Translations under genes and position numbers: made by a program
Part shown: positions 16,218 to 24,378 of the stretch, piece by piece
How the letters are laid out: each line of letters begins with the position of its first letter
Numbering within the stretch: position 1 is the stretch's first letter
Source of the DNA: Paenibacillaceae bacterium
GTDB lineage: Bacteria; Bacillota; Bacilli; Paenibacillales; Paenibacillaceae
Direction of reading: 5' to 3'
DNA: 64,000 nt
Assembly: GCA_900766135.1 (NCBI GenBank)
Contig: CAAFUF010000055.1
Coordinates: forward strand, 62,001-126,000
The notes under the pieces: generated by a model
What the model was told of the DNA's origin: nothing
Database searches by the model: none
Seen by the model: only the letters and a program-made list of their open reading frames with translations

Positions 16218-16376
16218 ATGCGAAAAAAGAAGAAAATGCCGCCGTATCCGTTTGAACCCGAATGGGCGCAGCCGGCACGTTGCCAGGGGTGCATCTGGGG
16301 GCGGTTGGAGGGAACAAAGCAGTTTTGCAGTTTGCCGCGCTGTATGCATAGGGATTTTGCGCTGGAAAGGAGGTGA
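16218..16376 (+). CDS. Small Cys-rich protein, zinc-knuckle-like (52 aa)
   Basis: MRKKKKMPPYPFEPEW leads into ARCQGCIWGRLEGTKQFCSL and a further PRC, giving CxxC-x11-C-x4-C, a plausible four-Cys zinc site. The protein is short and basic. A GGAAAGGAGG site stands 8 nt before the ATG. It is the first gene of the structural operon and its TGA overlaps the next GTG. Small Cys-motif proteins are common at this place in Paenibacillus PBSX-like clusters, with no known function. Confidence 0.7.
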   Translation: MRKKKKMPPYPFEPEWAQPARCQGCIWGRLEGTKQFCSLPRCMHRDFALERR

Positions 16377-16882
16377 TTGCCATTGCAGAAGAGGAGATGA
16401 CTTCGGTTCCGGAACCGGCGCCGATCACAAGCGATCCTTGGATGACGGAACTCGCCCATTGGTCGTTGGCGGCGCTAGGTCCCGAGTGGAAAGCTTACTG
16501 CGGGGCGTGGCCGCCGGACGTAGCCGCGCCGGCCGTGATGTGGCGGATGATCGGCATGGACGTACGGCCGTTGGGCCCGTCGTCTTATGAGGTTCAAAAG
16601 CGGATGACGGCTTTTCTTCTGGCGGAAGACGTGGACCAAGAGCATACCGCGGTGCTGCGGCTGCTGGAAGCGTTGGGAACGGCGGTGAAAATCCCATTGG
16701 ACCCTGCGGCCAAGCGGTATTTGCGCATAGCCGATCCGAAGATGAGCGTGCAGCCGGAGGGAACGGCGGGGAGTACGCCGGCACAGGGTCCGCTTACCGT
16801 CACGTTGATCCGGCGCACGTCAAAGCCGGTCGCGGAAGCGCCGTTGATGCAATCCGTTTTTTATCAATCGACAATGAGGTGA
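16373..16882 (+). CDS. Phage-tail-associated protein, XkdJ/tail-terminator position
   Basis: The frame codes for up to 169 aa with no domain I can name. The GTG at 16373 overlaps the preceding TGA and sits directly on the AAGGAG site, so the true start may be ATG 16397, or coupling sets it. The size and place, immediately before a small gene and the sheath gene, match XkdJ in PBSX-type clusters, where a tail-completion or terminator protein is expected. The first third is Trp-rich (DPWMTELAHWSLAALGPEWK) and the C-terminal third is basic. Confidence 0.55.
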   Translation: MIAIAEEEMTSVPEPAPITSDPWMTELAHWSLAALGPEWKAYCGAWPPDVAAPAVMWRMIGMDVRPLGPSSYEVQKRMTAFLLAEDVDQEHTAVLRLLEALGTAVKIPLDPAAKRYLRIADPKMSVQPEGTAGSTPAQGPLTVTLIRRTSKPVAEAPLMQSVFYQSTMR

Positions 16883-16888
16883 GCTGGC

Positions 16889-17113
16889 GTGGCAGGAAAG
16901 AAATCCGGGGGCAGTAAAGCCGCACCGGCCTTAGCAGCGGCGGACGGTTCCGCGGGTTACCGAGTGGAGGAACTGTCGGCCTGCTCCGAGGCGGTGCCGG
17001 GCGTCAAACCGGAAATTCTGGCCGGGGCGATGTTGGGAAAGGAACGTAAGTTACTTCAAATGGGCGAAGCCAAACGGCTCGTCGATCAATTTTTGAGGAA
17101 GAAGGTGCTGTAA
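16889..17113 (+). CDS. Small tail-operon protein of unknown function (74 aa)
   Basis: The product begins MAGKKSGGSKAAPALAAADG, then has a helical basic C-terminus (LGKERKLLQMGEAKRLVDQF). No domain recognised. The GTG start is 5 nt after GAGGTGAG, which overlaps the previous stop. It sits 3 nt before the sheath gene in the same operon. Confidence 0.65.
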   Translation: MAGKKSGGSKAAPALAAADGSAGYRVEELSACSEAVPGVKPEILAGAMLGKERKLLQMGEAKRLVDQFLRKKVL

Positions 17114-17116
17114 GTT

Positions 17117-18574
17117 ATGGCAGGAGGTACATGGAATGTAACGGATCAGCCGGTGTTGCCCGGGTTGTATATGAATTTCGTCAGCGCGGCGGGGAACGCG
17201 ATCCAGGCGGGGGCGCGCGGCGTCGTTGTCGCCCCGGTGAAGGCCCATTGGGGACCGGCGGGACAGTTCGTGGAAGTCGGAAGCGAGGCGGCGATCCGGG
17301 AGTTGTTCGGGGCGGACGAATCGGATGGAGCGACGGCGTTTAGTACGTTGTATCTCGCTTTGTTGGGGGGGCCGAAAAAACTGCTGGCTTATCGGCTGGC
17401 CGGGACTTCCGCTAAGGAGGCGTCGTTAACGCTTCAAGATGCGTCGAACGCCGCAGCTCTGCGGGTGATGGCCAAATATCCCGGCAAGCGCGGAAACGGC
17501 TTCATCGTTTCGGTTGGGCCCAGCCTGTCGCTTCCCGGCAGCAAGGAGTTGAAGCTGTATGAGGGTACGGCGCTGCTGCGCACGTTCCCGTTGGGAGACG
17601 GTTCGTCCGTGCAAGCGGCCGCCGCCGTCAACGGCGATCCGGCCAATGCCTGGATCGTTGCCGAAGCGCTGGAGGGCGGCGTGTTGGCTGACGTGTCCGG
17701 GGCGGCCCTGACCGGCGGAGACAGCGGGATCGCGGGGCTCACGAACGCGGAATACACTTCGGCTTTGTCCGCGTTCGAGACGCAGGACTTCCACGTGCTC
17801 ACGCTGGACGGCGTGGCGGACGCGGCCTTGCGGACCAGCGTCGTCGCTTGGGTGAAGCGCGTCCGCGGGGAAGGCAAAGGCGTCATCGCCGTGCTGGGCG
17901 GATCGGCTGCCGACGATACCGCCGCCGACGCCGTCGGCAAAGCGGTGGCGCGCAGCGCCGCCATCGATCACGAGGGCGTCGTCAACGTCGGCACCGGCGC
18001 GGTGCTGAACGGCCGGGCGTATTCGTCCGCGCAGGTAGCCGCCTGGGCTGCGGGCTTGATCGCCGGCCAGCCGCTGAAGGCGTCGACGACGTACGCGGCC
18101 GCGCCGTTCGACGATGTGACGCGGCGCTGGACCCGCTCCGAGCAGGAGCAGGCGGTGCAAGGCGGGGTGTTCCTGCTCGTGCACGACGGCCGCCGGGTGA
18201 AGGCGCTGCGCGGCGTGAACAGCCTCGTTTCGCCTCGCGAGGGGCAGAACAAGGGCTGGAAGAAGATCCGCAAGATTCGCGTCATGGACCAAATCAACGC
18301 GGATCTGCAGCGGACCGCCGAGGATGCCTATATCGGCAAGGTGAACAACACCGAGGAGGGCCGCTTGGCGTTGATCGGCGCCGGGAAGCAGTATCTGCAA
18401 ACGTTGGCCGCCGAGAACGTGATCGAGGCGAGCGGATTCGACGTGACGCTGGATCCGCGTTTTTATGGCAGCGCGCCGCAATTCACGCCGGAGGACGATC
18501 AGGTCTTCTTGGCTTGGACGGCGGATGATACCGATGTGATGGAGCAAATTTTTGGCACGTTTTACGTGCAATAA
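17117..18574 (+). CDS. xkdK: Contractile tail sheath protein
   Basis: The protein (485 aa) has the sheath pattern: N-terminal LPGLYMNFVSAAGNAIQAGARGVV, central GDSGIAGLTNAEYTSALSAF and C-terminal YKRWTRSEQ-like and IRKIRVMDQINADLQRTAED segments, ending AWTADDTDVMEQIFGTFYV. Length and ends match PBSX XkdK. Its presence defines a contractile (R-type/myovirus) tail: sheath subunits stack around the tube and shorten to drive it through the target envelope. It is directly followed by the tube gene. GC content is high, unlike the fibre genes downstream. Confidence 0.92.
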   Translation: MAGGTWNVTDQPVLPGLYMNFVSAAGNAIQAGARGVVVAPVKAHWGPAGQFVEVGSEAAIRELFGADESDGATAFSTLYLALLGGPKKLLAYRLAGTSAKEASLTLQDASNAAALRVMAKYPGKRGNGFIVSVGPSLSLPGSKELKLYEGTALLRTFPLGDGSSVQAAAAVNGDPANAWIVAEALEGGVLADVSGAALTGGDSGIAGLTNAEYTSALSAFETQDFHVLTLDGVADAALRTSVVAWVKRVRGEGKGVIAVLGGSAADDTAADAVGKAVARSAAIDHEGVVNVGTGAVLNGRAYSSAQVAAWAAGLIAGQPLKASTTYAAAPFDDVTRRWTRSEQEQAVQGGVFLLVHDGRRVKALRGVNSLVSPREGQNKGWKKIRKIRVMDQINADLQRTAEDAYIGKVNNTEEGRLALIGAGKQYLQTLAAENVIEASGFDVTLDPRFYGSAPQFTPEDDQVFLAWTADDTDVMEQIFGTFYVQ

Positions 18575-18605
18575 TTTGATTTCAAGTTTGAGGAGGAGCT
18601 AACCG

Positions 18606-19022
18606 ATGGCACAATTTTTGGATCCCGGCCGCGTGATGATGGGGACGTTTGGCCAGATTTTTATCGAAGGGGTATGGCAGTCGAACCTGAACCACCTGGA
18701 AGCGAGCGTTGAGGCGGAGAAGAAGGAGCTGAACCTCGTGGGCACCGATTATACGGTGTACAAGCTGGGGCGCAAAAAAGGCACCGGCACGATGAGCGGC
18801 TACAAGGTCACGTCCGATATGATCGCGCGCGGCTTTCAGAAATTTTCGATCATTCATAAGCTTGACGATCCGGAAGCGTACGGCTTCGAACGAATCCAGT
18901 TGAACAACTGCATGGTCGACAAAATCCAGTTGGCCAACTGGACCGCCGGCGAAGAGGTAACGGAGGAAACGCCGTTTACGTTCGAATCGTACGAGCTGCT
19001 GGACCCGATCGTGGCCTCTTGA
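18606..19022 (+). CDS. xkdM: Tail tube protein
   Basis: The protein (138 aa) begins MAQFLDPGRVMMGTFGQIFI and continues NHLEASVEAEKKELNLVG..KKGTGTMSGYKVTSDM, the XkdM (DUF2001) tube family, ending in a strand that pairs into the beta-barrel ring. Rings stack inside the sheath to form the inner tube that punctures the cell. AGGAGGAG precedes the ATG. It is always the gene after the sheath in PBSX-like clusters. Confidence 0.9.
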   Translation: MAQFLDPGRVMMGTFGQIFIEGVWQSNLNHLEASVEAEKKELNLVGTDYTVYKLGRKKGTGTMSGYKVTSDMIARGFQKFSIIHKLDDPEAYGFERIQLNNCMVDKIQLANWTAGEEVTEETPFTFESYELLDPIVAS

Positions 19023-19334
19023 TAAGAGGTGGCCGTATGGTGGGGGGTATCACGGCTAACTTAGGGTGACGTCCTGGTCCTGACCAGCGCTATCTTCATT
19101 TCGCGGACATTTTGGGCGTTATTTCAGTTTATTTCCGTCTGGTGAACGAAATAGCGGACATTTAGGGCTCTATTTTCTACATAGCTGTGGTAGAACGCTT
19201 GGTCTGCGCTTATTTCGTTGAAATAAGGCCATGTAATGGTCTTATTTTTCTTAGAAGCTCGATTTGAGGTGGAATAACGCCCTTTTGTACCGCTATTGAT
19301 CGAACTAAACAGATGTAAGGAGGAGGAAGCGATC
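19023..19334. repeat. AT-rich intergenic repeat island between tube and chaperone genes
   Basis: This 312-nt gap in a tightly packed operon holds no gene. It contains CTTATTTC-GTT-GAAATAAG (near 19209-19227) and several TTATTT/GGACATTT motifs that recur, in altered form, in the second gap at 19958-20282. It resembles the short dispersed intergenic repeats common in Paenibacillus genomes. Confidence 0.45.
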
Positions 19335-19817
19335 ATGAGTGAATATTCATCCATGGATCCGGTTCGCGAACAGGAAATTTTGGACGGGCTTTTCGAGACG
19401 GTGGCGAATTTGCCGGAGGAAGCCGTGTTTATCGGGCGCTTGGGACTTCGCGTGACGCTGCGCGGGCTGACGTCCAGCAAAGTGGATGCGATCCGCGAAC
19501 GTTGCACCGTGCGCAAGACGACTAAAGGTCAGGTGAGCGAGAAGATCGACAGCGAGTTGTTTAACGCGGCGTTGATCAAGGAAGCCACTTCGATGCTGGA
19601 AGTGGTGAAAAAAGCCGACGGCGGCGATCGCGGCGCGGAGGCGCAAAGCGTGAAGCTAAGCGGCTGGGGCGACGAGCGGCTGACCAGCCGGTTGAAGCTG
19701 TCCGGCGGGGAAGAGGCGGTCCGCCGCTTGCTGCTGGCCGGGGAGCTGGACGCCGTTGGCGATAAAGTGCTGGAGATTTCCGGGTTTGGAGTCGACATCG
19801 AAGACGTAAAAAACTAA
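19335..19817 (+). CDS. xkdN: Tail assembly chaperone, short form
   Basis: The protein (160 aa) belongs to the XkdN family by order and sequence: EQEILDGLFETVANLPEEAVFIGRLG..LTSSKVDAIRERCTVR. Such chaperones coat the tape measure protein during tail assembly. The ATG at 19335 follows AGGAGGA. The last codons are GTA AAA AAC TAA, so the canonical slippery heptamer A-AAA-AAC stands in the correct frame immediately before the stop (see the frameshift entry). Confidence 0.88.
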   Translation: MSEYSSMDPVREQEILDGLFETVANLPEEAVFIGRLGLRVTLRGLTSSKVDAIRERCTVRKTTKGQVSEKIDSELFNAALIKEATSMLEVVKKADGGDRGAEAQSVKLSGWGDERLTSRLKLSGGEEAVRRLLLAGELDAVGDKVLEISGFGVDIEDVKN

Positions 19818-19957
19818 TCAGCTCCGGCGGCATGACGACGCTGCTGTTCCATATGTGGACGCGGCATCATCTTCGCCCCGGGGAATACTGGTCGCTCCCG
19901 AAGGGAGAGCGTCTGCTGCTGCGGGCTTTTTCGGAACGGGAGTTGGAGATGTTGTGA
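19335..19957 (+). CDS. Tail assembly chaperone, long form made by programmed -1 frameshift
   Basis: A -1 slip on A-AAA-AAC (19808-19814) lets ribosomes read CTA ATC AGC and on through a second frame to TGA at 19955. This adds 47 residues including MTTLLFHMWTRHHLRPGEYW, for a ~207-residue product. The extra frame also has an ATG at 19832 but no ribosome-binding site. This is the gpG/gpGT arrangement of lambda, known in many tailed phages, where the extension binds the tape measure. The short and long forms act together. Confidence 0.8.
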
Positions 19958-20282
19958 GGCGCTGAGGCACTGGTCCTGTCCTGAAGCCCATGAGCCCTCA
20001 AGCCTGGCTCCCTAAGCAAATTTGGCGGGTGAAGAGATTAGTTGTAAAAAGTACTGTTATTTTTATTCGCGTGATGGTGTAGGGCTCAATTAACTGGAAT
20101 TCTTACCGTTAATTTCATTGAAATAAGCCATATTCGGGAAAAACGGTCGGAATAACAGGAGGATTTCCAGTTAATTTGCGCGAATGCGGGGTTTTCGAAA
20201 AAATAACTGTAGAAAATCCTGTTATTTTTCGGGATGTGGTTTTGGCTCGCACGAAACATAGAGAAAGGAGGTAAGCAAACCT
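19958..20282. repeat. Second intergenic repeat island, before the tape measure gene
   Basis: The 325-nt gap has no gene. It repeats motifs such as AAATAACTGTAGAAAATCC-TGTTATTT and AATTTCATTGAAATAAGCC, related to those at 19023-19334, and also shares CTGGTCCTG with that island. The last 20 nt hold the AAAGGAGG ribosome site of the next gene. Confidence 0.45.
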
Positions 20283-21875
20283 ATGACTGAAGACGATATG
20301 TACAAGCTCGATGTCGAGACCGACGACCGTGACGTTGATCGAACGGCGAAAAAGCTGCGCAGTCTGGACAAGCTGCTGCAACAAACTCAGCGCCGTGTGG
20401 CGCTGCTGGGGAAAACCCGCATCAAGCCCATCCTCGCCCTGGACGACCGCTTGACGTCTGTTGCTCGGAAGGCGGAGGAAGCTCTGGAACGTCTGCACCG
20501 GACGACGGCGAAGCCGACGGTGCTGCTGAACGATCAAGTCTCGAACTCGGCGCTGAAGCTCCGAGCTTCTCTCGCCGCTCTAGCCACCACCCCATTGCAG
20601 ATTACTGCTGCGGGGCTAAATTGGGAGGCGGTGGTCGGCGACTCTTTTGCCGGATGGGTCAGCTCCGAGGGGAAAAGCACGCTAAAGCGGATATCCTCGG
20701 CGATTGGAGAAGCGCTGGGTGACGGGTTGAAGGAGAAAGTCTTGGAGGCGCTGGGGTTAGGTGAGGTAATGGTAAATTCAAGACAACACTTTGGGAACTC
20801 GGGAATCATGAAGAAGAAAGAGCCCCTATCTTCAAGTCTATCAGGGTTTCCTAGATTTAACGCTTATCATATGCTTACTAGCCGGATTACCGAGATCACC
20901 CAAAAAGGGAATTCTGCCAACTCTTATTTTGCGGAAGCGCCTTCGAATGGATCAATTTATACAGAAGCTGGTATCAAGGCAGGTGAAGATTTCTTTCAAG
21001 CCTTTTTATCCACGCTTGACTCAAAACAAATTGGCGATAAGTTGTCTTCAACGAGTACATCGTCGGCGAACGGGCAGACAGATAAGAAGTTAGCTAAATG
21101 GGAAGAAGAAACGCTCGATATTATTAAAGACGTGGCGGTATCGTTATTTTCGGGTTGGCTAGGTGGAAAGATAGAGAAATGGAATGGTAACGCCAGCAAG
21201 AAACTTATCGAAGATTTGGACAAGGCTCCAAAAAAGTCCGTGATACCTGCAGCAAGTTCAAATAAACCGCCAGGTAAAACGGCAACTTCTTGGACCAAAT
21301 GGCTCGGAGGAAGTAAAACCGAAGCCTCTTTAGCAAGTGGGGCAGCCAAGGGACTGGGCCGATCAGCAGGTCCGATAGGCCTAACCCTTTTATTCAATGA
21401 CGCTTATAACATTTCAGCAGCCATAACTGATTTTGTGTTAGGGCATAAAGCAGGAGACCGAAAATATCGGGATCCGGTATTTGGTTTTCCGGCAGACAGC
21501 TATACCGATACCGTGTCTCCTTTTCGTTGGAAGGAAGTTAGGGACTTTCTTCAAAAGAACGACAGTGTAGTTAGCTTTTCCGACCGGGTCATGGCTCCCA
21601 GCGTGCAGGGAGTCACACGGCCGGAACCAAACGTGAACGTTCCCAAGGTAATGGGCACTCCGGTTCCCAATTACTATCAGCTTCCAGAAGAAGTTAGGTC
21701 TAAGATCGGTGAGGCCAGTTACAAAAAGCCACCATCCCCGGTTAACGTATCCCTGTCAGAGGGTACCATTAATCTAACGGTTAACAAAGAGAAGCTGGAC
21801 TATCAAAAGTTGGCCGAGACCGCCGGCTGGAAAATCGCCAACGAGGTGCGGTTCGCCATGCAAAATCTGAAATAG
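20283..21875 (+). CDS. xkdO: Short tape measure protein
   Basis: The protein (530 aa) stands where XkdO lies (after the frameshifting chaperone, before the LysM protein). Its N-terminus is a charged coiled-coil (KLDVETDDRDVDRTAKKLRSLDKLLQQ...), and its C-terminus ends in KLDYQKLAETAGWKIANEVR, usual for tape measures of this group. PBSX XkdO is ~1,330 residues; this one is under half that. With the general ~0.15 nm per residue rule it implies a tail of roughly 80 nm. The stretch ~20760-21750 is visibly richer in A/T than both ends, which suggests replacement of the interior. Confidence 0.75.
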   Translation: MTEDDMYKLDVETDDRDVDRTAKKLRSLDKLLQQTQRRVALLGKTRIKPILALDDRLTSVARKAEEALERLHRTTAKPTVLLNDQVSNSALKLRASLAALATTPLQITAAGLNWEAVVGDSFAGWVSSEGKSTLKRISSAIGEALGDGLKEKVLEALGLGEVMVNSRQHFGNSGIMKKKEPLSSSLSGFPRFNAYHMLTSRITEITQKGNSANSYFAEAPSNGSIYTEAGIKAGEDFFQAFLSTLDSKQIGDKLSSTSTSSANGQTDKKLAKWEEETLDIIKDVAVSLFSGWLGGKIEKWNGNASKKLIEDLDKAPKKSVIPAASSNKPPGKTATSWTKWLGGSKTEASLASGAAKGLGRSAGPIGLTLLFNDAYNISAAITDFVLGHKAGDRKYRDPVFGFPADSYTDTVSPFRWKEVRDFLQKNDSVVSFSDRVMAPSVQGVTRPEPNVNVPKVMGTPVPNYYQLPEEVRSKIGEASYKKPPSPVNVSLSEGTINLTVNKEKLDYQKLAETAGWKIANEVRFAMQNLK

Positions 21876-21893
21876 CGGAGAGAGGAGGGCCCT

Positions 21894-22538
21894 ATGGAGA
21901 TTCACTTGATCGACGGTGCGGGTCAAAATTTCGTGTTTCCCGTCAATCCGGAGGAGATTACGATCTCCCGGAGCAAAGGCGTGGAAACGGTGAATATCGT
22001 ATCGCTGGGAGAATATGACTTTTCGGCTGGAGAGAAGGTGAAGGAGATCGCCTTCTCTTCTTTTTTTCCGGCGGCTTATGATCCGGGTTATTGCAACTAT
22101 CAGGATCTCCCCGATCCGCAGGAGGCGATGAACCGGCTTACGACCATGATGAACAGCACGTCCCCGGTCCGTATGATCATTACTGATACGGCGGTGAACG
22201 TGCTCGTAACGATTGCAGCACACAACAGCACCTTTCGAGGCGGGGAACCGGGGGACGTCTACTTTGACCTGACCGCAAGGACTTGGCGGGAGATGAAGGT
22301 GCACACGAATGCGGCTGCGGGGTCGGCGTCAGCATCAGCCGGCAAAACGAGCCGGCCGGACACGAAGAAACCGGCAAAAACCTACGTCGTCAAAGCTGGC
22401 GACACGTTGTCCAAAATCGCGAAGCTGGAGCTTGGCGACAGCTCGAAATGGCAACGGATCTACAGCGCGAACCAAAAAACGATCGGTAAAGACCCGAACC
22501 GAATCAAACCCGGTCAAAAGCTGGTGATGCCGCAGTGA
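21894..22538 (+). CDS. xkdP: LysM-containing baseplate/tail protein
   Basis: The protein (214 aa) has an N-terminal beta domain (MEIHLIDGAGQNFVFPVNPEEI..GEYDFSAGEKVKEIAFSSFFP), a Ser/Ala-rich linker at ~140-155 and a C-terminal LysM motif (KTYVVKAGDTLSKIAKLEL..DPNRIKPGQKLVMP). LysM binds peptidoglycan, so it may help the baseplate engage the cell wall. Order and domain content match PBSX XkdP. It overlaps the next gene by 4 nt. Confidence 0.9.
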   Translation: MEIHLIDGAGQNFVFPVNPEEITISRSKGVETVNIVSLGEYDFSAGEKVKEIAFSSFFPAAYDPGYCNYQDLPDPQEAMNRLTTMMNSTSPVRMIITDTAVNVLVTIAAHNSTFRGGEPGDVYFDLTARTWREMKVHTNAAAGSASASAGKTSRPDTKKPAKTYVVKAGDTLSKIAKLELGDSSKWQRIYSANQKTIGKDPNRIKPGQKLVMPQ

Positions 22539-23533
22539 GTTACGAAGTGGTGCTGCAAAACAAATATTACTTGCGGGAGTTGGTTGAGAGTATCTCGTTA
22601 AAGGATTCTCTCGATCAAATTTCTTACCAAGGCACGATCGGGCTGAAGCTTCCGGCTTCTTTTCCGGGGATCGAACCGGGACAGGAGATTCGGATTAGCG
22701 GCGTGCCGTATGACAGTGCGGGCAGCGGCATTGCTGCTGGGGGCAAGATGGTTCCGTTACTGCATCCAGGCGTGGTGTGGGATTGCTCCAGCACACTGAA
22801 GCAGACGAAGCATATGACGGTGACCGTGTACGACCGGACGATTTATTTGGCGAAGTCGGAGGATGAGTATCTGTTTCCGGCAGGGGGGACGGCTGCCCAG
22901 CGACTAAGGAAATATGCGGCGGACTGGGGCATTCCACTGGATGCGGTGCCGGATACGAAAACCAAGCTAAAAAAAGCCGTCTATCGCCCGCAAACGATTT
23001 ACAACATGATGATGTCCGATCTCAAGGAGACGGTGAAGGCCGGCGGGGACATGTACGTTCCGCGGATGACGCCTGCCGGACTCACCTTGTTCAAAATCGG
23101 CAGCAATAACGTAGTTTGGAAGCTGGAGCAGCTGGAGGAAGCAACGCAAAACCGTACGCTGGAGGGTACGGTGACGCGAGTGAAGGTCATCGGGACCGAG
23201 GATCGGGGCGATAGCGCACCTTCCAAAGTGCTGGCCGTGGCGAGCGGGGAGACTGCCCAATACGGCGTGCTTCAACGGATCGTACAGGACGAGAACGTCA
23301 AAACCGCCGGTGCCGCCAAAAAATATGCCGAGTCGATGCTGACCGGCCAAGGGCAGTCCTACACCGTAACTTGCCTAGATCTGAACACGATCCGGTCCGG
23401 GGATAAGGTGAATTTTAACGGGCTGAATCTCATCGTGACTTCCGTTTCGCATGAGCTGGGGGATCCCGGGCATATGACGCTGGAGCTGGCGATGATGGAC
23501 GACGTAAAGAGGAGGTATTATCTTGACCATTGA
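22535..23533 (+). CDS. xkdQ: Baseplate hub protein, XkdQ / late-control-D-like
   Basis: The protein (332 aa) resembles XkdQ and gpD-type hub proteins: SYEVVLQNKYYLRELVESIS, GIEPGQEIRISG, VTVYDRTIYLAKSEDEYLFP and a closing SGDKVNFNGLNLIVTSVSHEL. Hub proteins form the trimer on which the tube starts and the spike sits. The GTG at 22535 overlaps the stop of the LysM gene, a sign of coupling. Confidence 0.87.
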   Translation: MSYEVVLQNKYYLRELVESISLKDSLDQISYQGTIGLKLPASFPGIEPGQEIRISGVPYDSAGSGIAAGGKMVPLLHPGVVWDCSSTLKQTKHMTVTVYDRTIYLAKSEDEYLFPAGGTAAQRLRKYAADWGIPLDAVPDTKTKLKKAVYRPQTIYNMMMSDLKETVKAGGDMYVPRMTPAGLTLFKIGSNNVVWKLEQLEEATQNRTLEGTVTRVKVIGTEDRGDSAPSKVLAVASGETAQYGVLQRIVQDENVKTAGAAKKYAESMLTGQGQSYTVTCLDLNTIRSGDKVNFNGLNLIVTSVSHELGDPGHMTLELAMMDDVKRRYYLDH

Positions 23534-23924
23534 TCCTTATTCGGCGTTGGCCGTTTCACTACGGGAAAATGCCGTAAAAAAAGCAGCCGAAGCATTAACC
23601 GGTGTGACGGCAGAACTTGGGACCGTGACGGGCTCGGGACTGAAGCTGGACGGCTTCAAGCACGAAATTCAAGAATACTTGGTCGCGGAGTTTCCAGGGA
23701 CGCTGAAGTTGCCGGAGTTGAAGCTGGTCGGCGGTGTTCGTGGGCTTAGGGATAGCGGCGGTGGCAACGTGGAAGGCCAAGGAGAGTTTGCGTTTATGCC
23801 TTCGGAAACCAAAGAAACAGTGTTATCGCTAAACTATCGGCCCGGAGATCGCGTGCTGGCGTTGCCGCTGAACGGCGGGAATGACGCGATTGTGCTGTGC
23901 AGGGTGGTGAGCGGGAATGGCTAA
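23523..23924 (+). CDS. xkdR: XkdR-like baseplate protein (DUF2577)
   Basis: The product (133 aa) has the DUF2577 pattern ending LNYRPGDRVLALPLNGGNDAIVLCRVV, likely an OB-fold baseplate component at the tube tip. The start is TTG at 23523 after AGAGGAGG. It overlaps both neighbours by 8-11 nt. The precise role is not established; the call rests on motif and order. Confidence 0.8.
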   Translation: MTIDPYSALAVSLRENAVKKAAEALTGVTAELGTVTGSGLKLDGFKHEIQEYLVAEFPGTLKLPELKLVGGVRGLRDSGGGNVEGQGEFAFMPSETKETVLSLNYRPGDRVLALPLNGGNDAIVLCRVVSGNG

Positions 23925-24378
23925 TCTTTTTCCGGAGGCGGTAGGGGATTCTTGGTCGGCTGCGGGACTGGACGAGCAGGAATCGGTGGCGGATACGGTC
24001 GTGTTTGGCCGGAGCTGGCGTTTTGATTTTGATGCCGGGGAGTTCGTGATGACGCCAACGGGGAAAATCGCCCCTGCCGATGAGATTGCCGCCTGGAAGG
24101 TGTGGTGCGAAAAAGCGATCCGTACTCCGCGGTATCGGCACTTGATCTACTCCCGTGCGTATGGCCAGGAGTTCGAGGCGTTGATCGGCCAAGGCTATGG
24201 ACGGGCCGTTCAGGAAAGCGAGATCCGGCGGATCGCGACGGAGACGCTGATGGTGGACCCGCGAACGTTGAGCGTGGACGGGTTTGTTTTTGATTGGCGG
24301 GAGGATGGGTGCCGATTTGCGTGCCGGGTCAAAAACATCAGGGAGGATGAGTTACTGGTGGAAGGGAGCGTGACGTGA
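23917..24378 (+). CDS. xkdS: XkdS-like baseplate protein (DUF2634, gp25-like)
   Basis: The protein (153 aa) has the DUF2634 pattern GRSWRFDFDAGEFVMTPTGK, then AWKVWCEKAIRTPRYRHLIYSR and YGQEFEALIG. gp25-like proteins are inner baseplate wedge parts that also prime sheath assembly. Order between xkdR and the baseplate-J gene supports the call. Confidence 0.87.
   Translation: MANLFPEAVGDSWSAAGLDEQESVADTVVFGRSWRFDFDAGEFVMTPTGKIAPADEIAAWKVWCEKAIRTPRYRHLIYSRAYGQEFEALIGQGYGRAVQESEIRRIATETLMVDPRTLSVDGFVFDWREDGCRFACRVKNIREDELLVEGSVT

Noticed and set aside
17426..18571. 381-residue antisense frame across the sheath gene
   Set aside because: GC-rich third positions of the sheath gene keep this strand open. 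The product is His/Arg-rich with no domain, and no ribosome site precedes it.
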